From assembly GCF_000935125.1 (NCBI RefSeq), contig NZ_JRKI01000016.1:1-43000 (forward strand): 43,000 nt of DNA, written 5' to 3'. Each line of letters starts with the position of its first letter. The stretch's first letter is position 1. The position numbers were made by a program, and so were the translations under genes. Positions 39,962 to 43,000 of this stretch are shown here, piece after piece. The stretch comes from Streptomyces natalensis ATCC 27448 (GTDB lineage Bacteria; Actinomycetota; Actinomycetes; Streptomycetales; Streptomycetaceae). The notes beneath the pieces were generated by a model that did not search any database, was not told the origin of the DNA, and was given only the letters and a program-made list of their open reading frames with translations.

Positions 39962-41599
39962 TTGGCCAGCACCACCTACGGCGGCACGGTCACCCGCCGC
40001 TGTTCCTGCCGCAACCCCACGACGGGCAAGAACAACGGCAAGGCATGCCCCAAACTTGCCAATCGCCGCCATGGCAACTGGTCCATACGCCACGAACTCG
40101 TCAATCGATCCGACGGCACTCGGTGGGAGTTCCGGCGCAGCGGTTTCGAATCCTCGACCGACGCCACCAAGGAACTGGGCAAGGTCCGCGCGCTGCTCGC
40201 CATACCCGATGAGGACGACCAAGCGGGGCATCTGGCGATCAGCGACATGCTGGAGGACTGCGCCAAGAAGAAGGAACCGCTGCCGGACTACGACGAAACG
40301 CGTCGGCGGCTGTCGGCAGGTCAGGCGCTGAACTCGAAGATGTCGGTGGCCGAGTGGCTCGGCCTCTGGCTCGCCGGCAAGAAGCGCCTCCGTGTGGGCG
40401 GCCACAAGCGGTACGAGTGCGACGTCCGCGTCCATCTCAAGCCCCACCTGGGCGAGATACACCTGGACAAGGTCAACGTCCCCCACCTGGACCGCATGTT
40501 CGATGCCATCAACGAAGCGAACATCGAAATCCAGGAGCAAAACACCCAGCGGCGTGCCGCTCTGGACGAACTCAAGACCATCCCGTGGAAGGGGACGGAA
40601 AACCGAGCACGCCGCAAGTGGCTGAAGGCCGCCATCGACCAGATGCCACCCTTCCGCCGCGTCACCACGGTCAACACGCAGCACCACATCAAGGCCACCC
40701 TGCGAGCGGCGCTCAACACCGCTATCGCCCAGCGGATCATCCCCAACTACAACCCGGCCGAGCACGTCGAACTGCAGCCCGGTACCAAGCCCAAGGCCCT
40801 CGTCTGGACCGACGAGCGCGTCGCGCACTGGCTGGCCACCGGCGAGAAGCCCAGCCCGGTCATGGTCTGGACGCCGGAGCAGACCGGCAAGTTCCTGGAC
40901 CACATCATCGGCGACCGTCTGGAGGCCATGTGGCGGATGATCGCCTTCCGTGGCCTGCGCCGCGGTGAAGGCTGCGCTCCGCGCTGGATCGACTACTCGA
41001 AGAAATCGCGGTCGCTGGAGATCGCCACCCAGCTCGTCCAGGACGGCTGGGAGATCCTTGAGGGGCTCCCGAAGACCAACAGCGGCATCCGATCCATCGC
41101 GCTTGACGAAGAGACGGTCGACCTCATCGAGCTGCGCAAGGCCGCCCAGGATGAGGAGAAGCGAACCTGGGATGACGCGTGGCAGGACACAGGCCGCATC
41201 TTCACTGAGGAGGACGGCTCTCTTCTCCACCCAGGCAAGATCTCCGACCTCTTCGAACGCCTCGTCGCCGAGGCCGGCCTGCCGCCGATCCGCCTCCACG
41301 ACCTGCGCCACGGCGCCGCGACCCTCATGCTGGCGGCCGACGTCGACATCAAGGTCATATCCGAGACACTGGGACACAGCGACACACGCATCACCCGCGA
41401 CATTTACCAGTCCGTCCTCGACGACCTGGCCCGTGCGGCGGCGGAAGCGGTGGTCAAGCTCGTGCCGCGTGCTCCCCGAGCGATCCGTACGGCGATCGAG
41501 CGGCGTGCCGTGCAGCCCGTAACCGCCATTGGCATGGCTGAGGGGTGCACATGTTCGTGCACCTGCGGGGCGGCTGGGCGGGAAACAATCACGGCGTAG
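39962..41599 (+). CDS. Tyrosine site-specific integrase
   Basis: The TTG at 39962 gives 545 residues. The N-terminus has a Cys-rich arm-type domain (RRCSCRNPTTGKNNGKACPK). A core-binding domain is at SVAEWLGLWLAGKKRLRV. The catalytic domain has Arg in AFRGLRRGE, HDLRHGAATLML (His-x-x-Arg) and LGHSDTRITRDIYQ with the nucleophilic Tyr. It is larger than a phage lambda-type integrase, with an insert at residues 170-240 common in actinobacterial element integrases. The C-terminal tail is Cys-rich (CTCSCTCG). It is coupled to the XRE gene. It probably moves the element, but att sites were not recognised; the relaxase genes lie 25 kb away, so they may or may not belong to the same element. Confidence 0.9.
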   Translation: MASTTYGGTVTRRCSCRNPTTGKNNGKACPKLANRRHGNWSIRHELVNRSDGTRWEFRRSGFESSTDATKELGKVRALLAIPDEDDQAGHLAISDMLEDCAKKKEPLPDYDETRRRLSAGQALNSKMSVAEWLGLWLAGKKRLRVGGHKRYECDVRVHLKPHLGEIHLDKVNVPHLDRMFDAINEANIEIQEQNTQRRAALDELKTIPWKGTENRARRKWLKAAIDQMPPFRRVTTVNTQHHIKATLRAALNTAIAQRIIPNYNPAEHVELQPGTKPKALVWTDERVAHWLATGEKPSPVMVWTPEQTGKFLDHIIGDRLEAMWRMIAFRGLRRGEGCAPRWIDYSKKSRSLEIATQLVQDGWEILEGLPKTNSGIRSIALDEETVDLIELRKAAQDEEKRTWDDAWQDTGRIFTEEDGSLLHPGKISDLFERLVAEAGLPPIRLHDLRHGAATLMLAADVDIKVISETLGHSDTRITRDIYQSVLDDLARAAAEAVVKLVPRAPRAIRTAIERRAVQPVTAIGMAEGCTCSCTCGAAGRETITA

Positions 41600-41626
41600 C
41601 GCGCTAGCGGTCTTGTCCTCCGAAGC

Positions 41627-41659
41627 GACCGGGGCCTCTCGTAACGAGAGGCCCCGGTC
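41627..41659. terminator. 15-bp hairpin between integrase gene and CRISPR array
   Basis: GACCGGGGCCTCTCG (41627-41641) pairs perfectly with CGAGAGGCCCCGGTC (41645-41659) around TAA. It can end both the integrase transcript and CRISPR transcripts arriving from the right. Confidence 0.85.
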
Positions 41660-41707
41660 GTCTGCACACGTACTCGTCATGCGCCGAAGTCTGAATGGGG
41701 CATCATC

Positions 41708-42955
41708 GAAGCATCTCCGCGGACGCGGAGCCGGCTGCGCGAGCATGGTGGATTTGCCTGCCCCGCCTGGGGCATCTCCACGTACGCGGAGCAAACGGCC
41801 ACGCCTACCAACTAGATGACGGCTGGTACGGAGCACCTCCGCAGAAGCGGACCGGACGAAGTGGCCGCCGCCGCCCTGCGAGAGGTCTATGGAACATCTC
41901 CGCATACGCGGAGCGGACCCAGTCGAGCGGCCGGAGTCGTTCACCGTGACCGGAACATCTCCGCGTACGCGGAGCGGACAAGGCCATCATGGCGCTGGCC
42001 AACGCCAACACCGGAACATCTCCGCGTGCGCGGAGCGGGCCACGGATACGCCATCAGTCTCGGTGGCCGGCACGGAACATCTCCGCGTGCGCGGAGCGGA
42101 CACAATGCCGTCCCCCATGGTCTGGGCGTTGGGCGGAACATCTCCGCGTGCGCGGAGCGGACCTCTCGAAGCCCCAGATGCCGTTGGTGGTGAGCGGAAC
42201 ACCTCCGCGTGCGCGGAGCGGACTCGACGGGGAGCTGCGGCATGCACCCGTCGGGCGGAACATCTCCGCGTGCGCGGAGCGGACCTCGCACAGGTGAAGA
42301 AGGGGCTGGCCGGCAACGGAACCTCTTCGCGCGCGCGGAGCGGACAGCGGCGAGCCGGAGGGCCCGGCGAACGTGTCCGGAACATCTCCGCGCGCGCGGA
42401 GCGGACAGCGGCGAGCCGGAGGGCCCGGCGAACGTGTCCGGAACATCTCCGCGCGCGCGGAGCGGACAGCGGCGAGCCGGAGGGCCCGGCGAACGTGTCC
42501 GGAACATCTCCGCGCGCGCGGAGCGGACAGCGGCGAGCCGGAGGGCCCGGCGAACGTGTCCGGAACATCTCCGCGTGCGCGGAGCGGACCTCGCACAGTT
42601 GAAGAAGGGGCTGGCCGGCAACGGAACATCTCCGCGCGCGCGGAGCGGACAGCGGCGAGCCGGAGGGCCCGGCGAACGTGTCCGGAACATCTCCGCGTGC
42701 GCGGAGCGGACATGAGCGCGGCGCCCATCGCCGGGATGCGCCGCGGACCATCTCCGCGTGCGCGGAGCGGACCCGTCTGCCCTCCACGCGGTCTCGGCGG
42801 CGTTCGGACCATCTCCGCGTGCGCGGAGCGGACACGGTCACGTAGACCGTGGCGCCCGTGCTGTCCGGACCATCTCCGCGTGCGCGGAGCGGACGACCGC
42901 GCGGGCTGCCTGACCCTGAACTCGTATGGACCATCTCCGCGTGCGCGGAGCGGAC
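41708..42955 (-). CRISPR. Type I-E-like CRISPR array, 21 repeats, 20 spacers
   Basis: The repeat is 28-29 nt: on the forward strand GGAACATC, arms TCCGCG and CGCGGA around TG, then GCGGAC, often preceded by C. All repeats start exactly 61 bp apart, at 41708, 41769, 41830, 41891 and so on to 42928. Spacers are therefore 32-33 nt. The stem-loop and sizes fit type I-E repeats, whose functional strand would be the reverse. The first three repeats on the left are degenerate (e.g. ACACCTCC and CAAACG changes), as expected for the old, distal end. The four repeats nearest the right edge have GGACCATC instead of GGAACATC. Spacers at 42346, 42407, 42468, 42529 and 42651 are identical, and those at 42285 and 42590 differ by one base. 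No protein is encoded here despite long open frames. Confidence 0.95.
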
Positions 42956-43000
42956 CCTTCGCGACCTGCACCATTGGGGGCACTTTGCCCATTCTTTACT
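42956..43000 (-). promoter_or_regulatory. Probable CRISPR leader (start)
   Basis: After the last repeat the expected next repeat at 42989 is absent. On the reverse strand the edge sequence (AGTAAAGAATGGGCAAAG, then a GC-richer stretch to the repeat) is A-rich and unique, as leaders are. The undamaged repeats lie on this side. The leader continues beyond the window. Confidence 0.6.

Noticed and set aside
40140..40170. tRNA T-arm-like TTCGAATCC string
   Set aside because: It lies in the integrase coding frame with no surrounding cloverleaf; no tRNA gene was found in the window.
39956..41944. 662-codon reverse frame opposite the integrase
   Set aside because: It is the complement of a confident integrase gene and has low-information composition.
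41889..42992. Long open frames on both strands across the repeat region, with repeated peptides
   Set aside because: They follow from the 61-bp period of the CRISPR array; reading frames stay open because the repeat lacks stops. They have no ribosome binding sites.

Overview
The window is high-GC DNA with GTG/TTG starts, GTGA/ATGA gene overlaps, a WhiB regulator, DUF317, DUF2637 and DUF6193 families and leaderless-type promoters. It therefore looks like a Streptomyces or close relative. Most of it is accessory: pieces of biosynthetic clusters, a mobilisable/replicative element, an integrase and a CRISPR array.

Left end (1-6.0 kb): the 3' end of a lasso-peptide locus (partial B2 leader peptidase, overlapping ABC exporter), a GNAT acetyltransferase pseudogene, and a reverse-strand terpenoid operon. 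The operon holds a cis-prenyltransferase, a class I terpene synthase with a degenerate second metal motif, and a WS/DGAT-type acyltransferase.

Mobile element core (6.7-16.6 kb): a DUF317 protein and three small forward genes ending at a strong hairpin. Facing them is a reverse-strand run: DUF6193 protein, zinc-ribbon protein, MOB relaxase, MobC-like accessory protein, a 74-aa protein, DUF2637 membrane protein, WhiB regulator, DnaC/IstB-like ATPase, replication protein and a small start gene. The replication gene carries 7-nt and 11-nt tandem repeats, whose periods are not multiples of three, so it may contain the origin. No FtsK/TraB-type DNA translocase or type IV secretion gene is visible.

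Divergent from that operon (16.6-20.0 kb) are an XRE regulator, an ImmA/IrrE-type metallopeptidase, a seven-helix DUF6545/MAB_1171c-type membrane protein and an amidohydrolase, arranged as one operon. Then, reversed (20.1-24.4 kb), come a phosphotransferase coupled to a 30-codon ORF, an amino acid permease, a conserved protein of unknown function and a small membrane protein.

The 24.7-38.8 kb island is bracketed by two paralogous regulators that share a Cys-rich N-terminus and a near-identical HTH. The first is fused to a long TPR-like domain and the second is HTH-only. Between them lie three HAD phosphatases, a tyrosyl-tRNA synthetase, and a tightly coupled operon of DUF4254 protein, PLP-dependent decarboxylase, GT9-like glycosyltransferase, APH-type kinase and GT4-like glycosyltransferase. 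An NAD-dependent 6PGDH-like oxidoreductase and two P-loop kinases, one fused to an HTH, complete it. I read this as an undescribed small-molecule pathway making a decarboxylated, glycosylated and possibly phosphorylated amine, with TyrS as a candidate self-resistance or supply gene. ATCAC/GTGAT half-sites recur in its promoters.

Right end (38.9-43.0 kb): an excisionase-like gene frameshifted by a 7-bp tandem duplication, an XRE regulator with a leaderless promoter and palindromes, a tyrosine integrase, a terminator, and a type I-E-like CRISPR array. The array has 21 repeats at an exact 61-bp period; one spacer is present five times and a second twice. Its leader appears to lie at the right edge, so cas genes may follow outside the window. 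No tRNA or rRNA gene was recognised.
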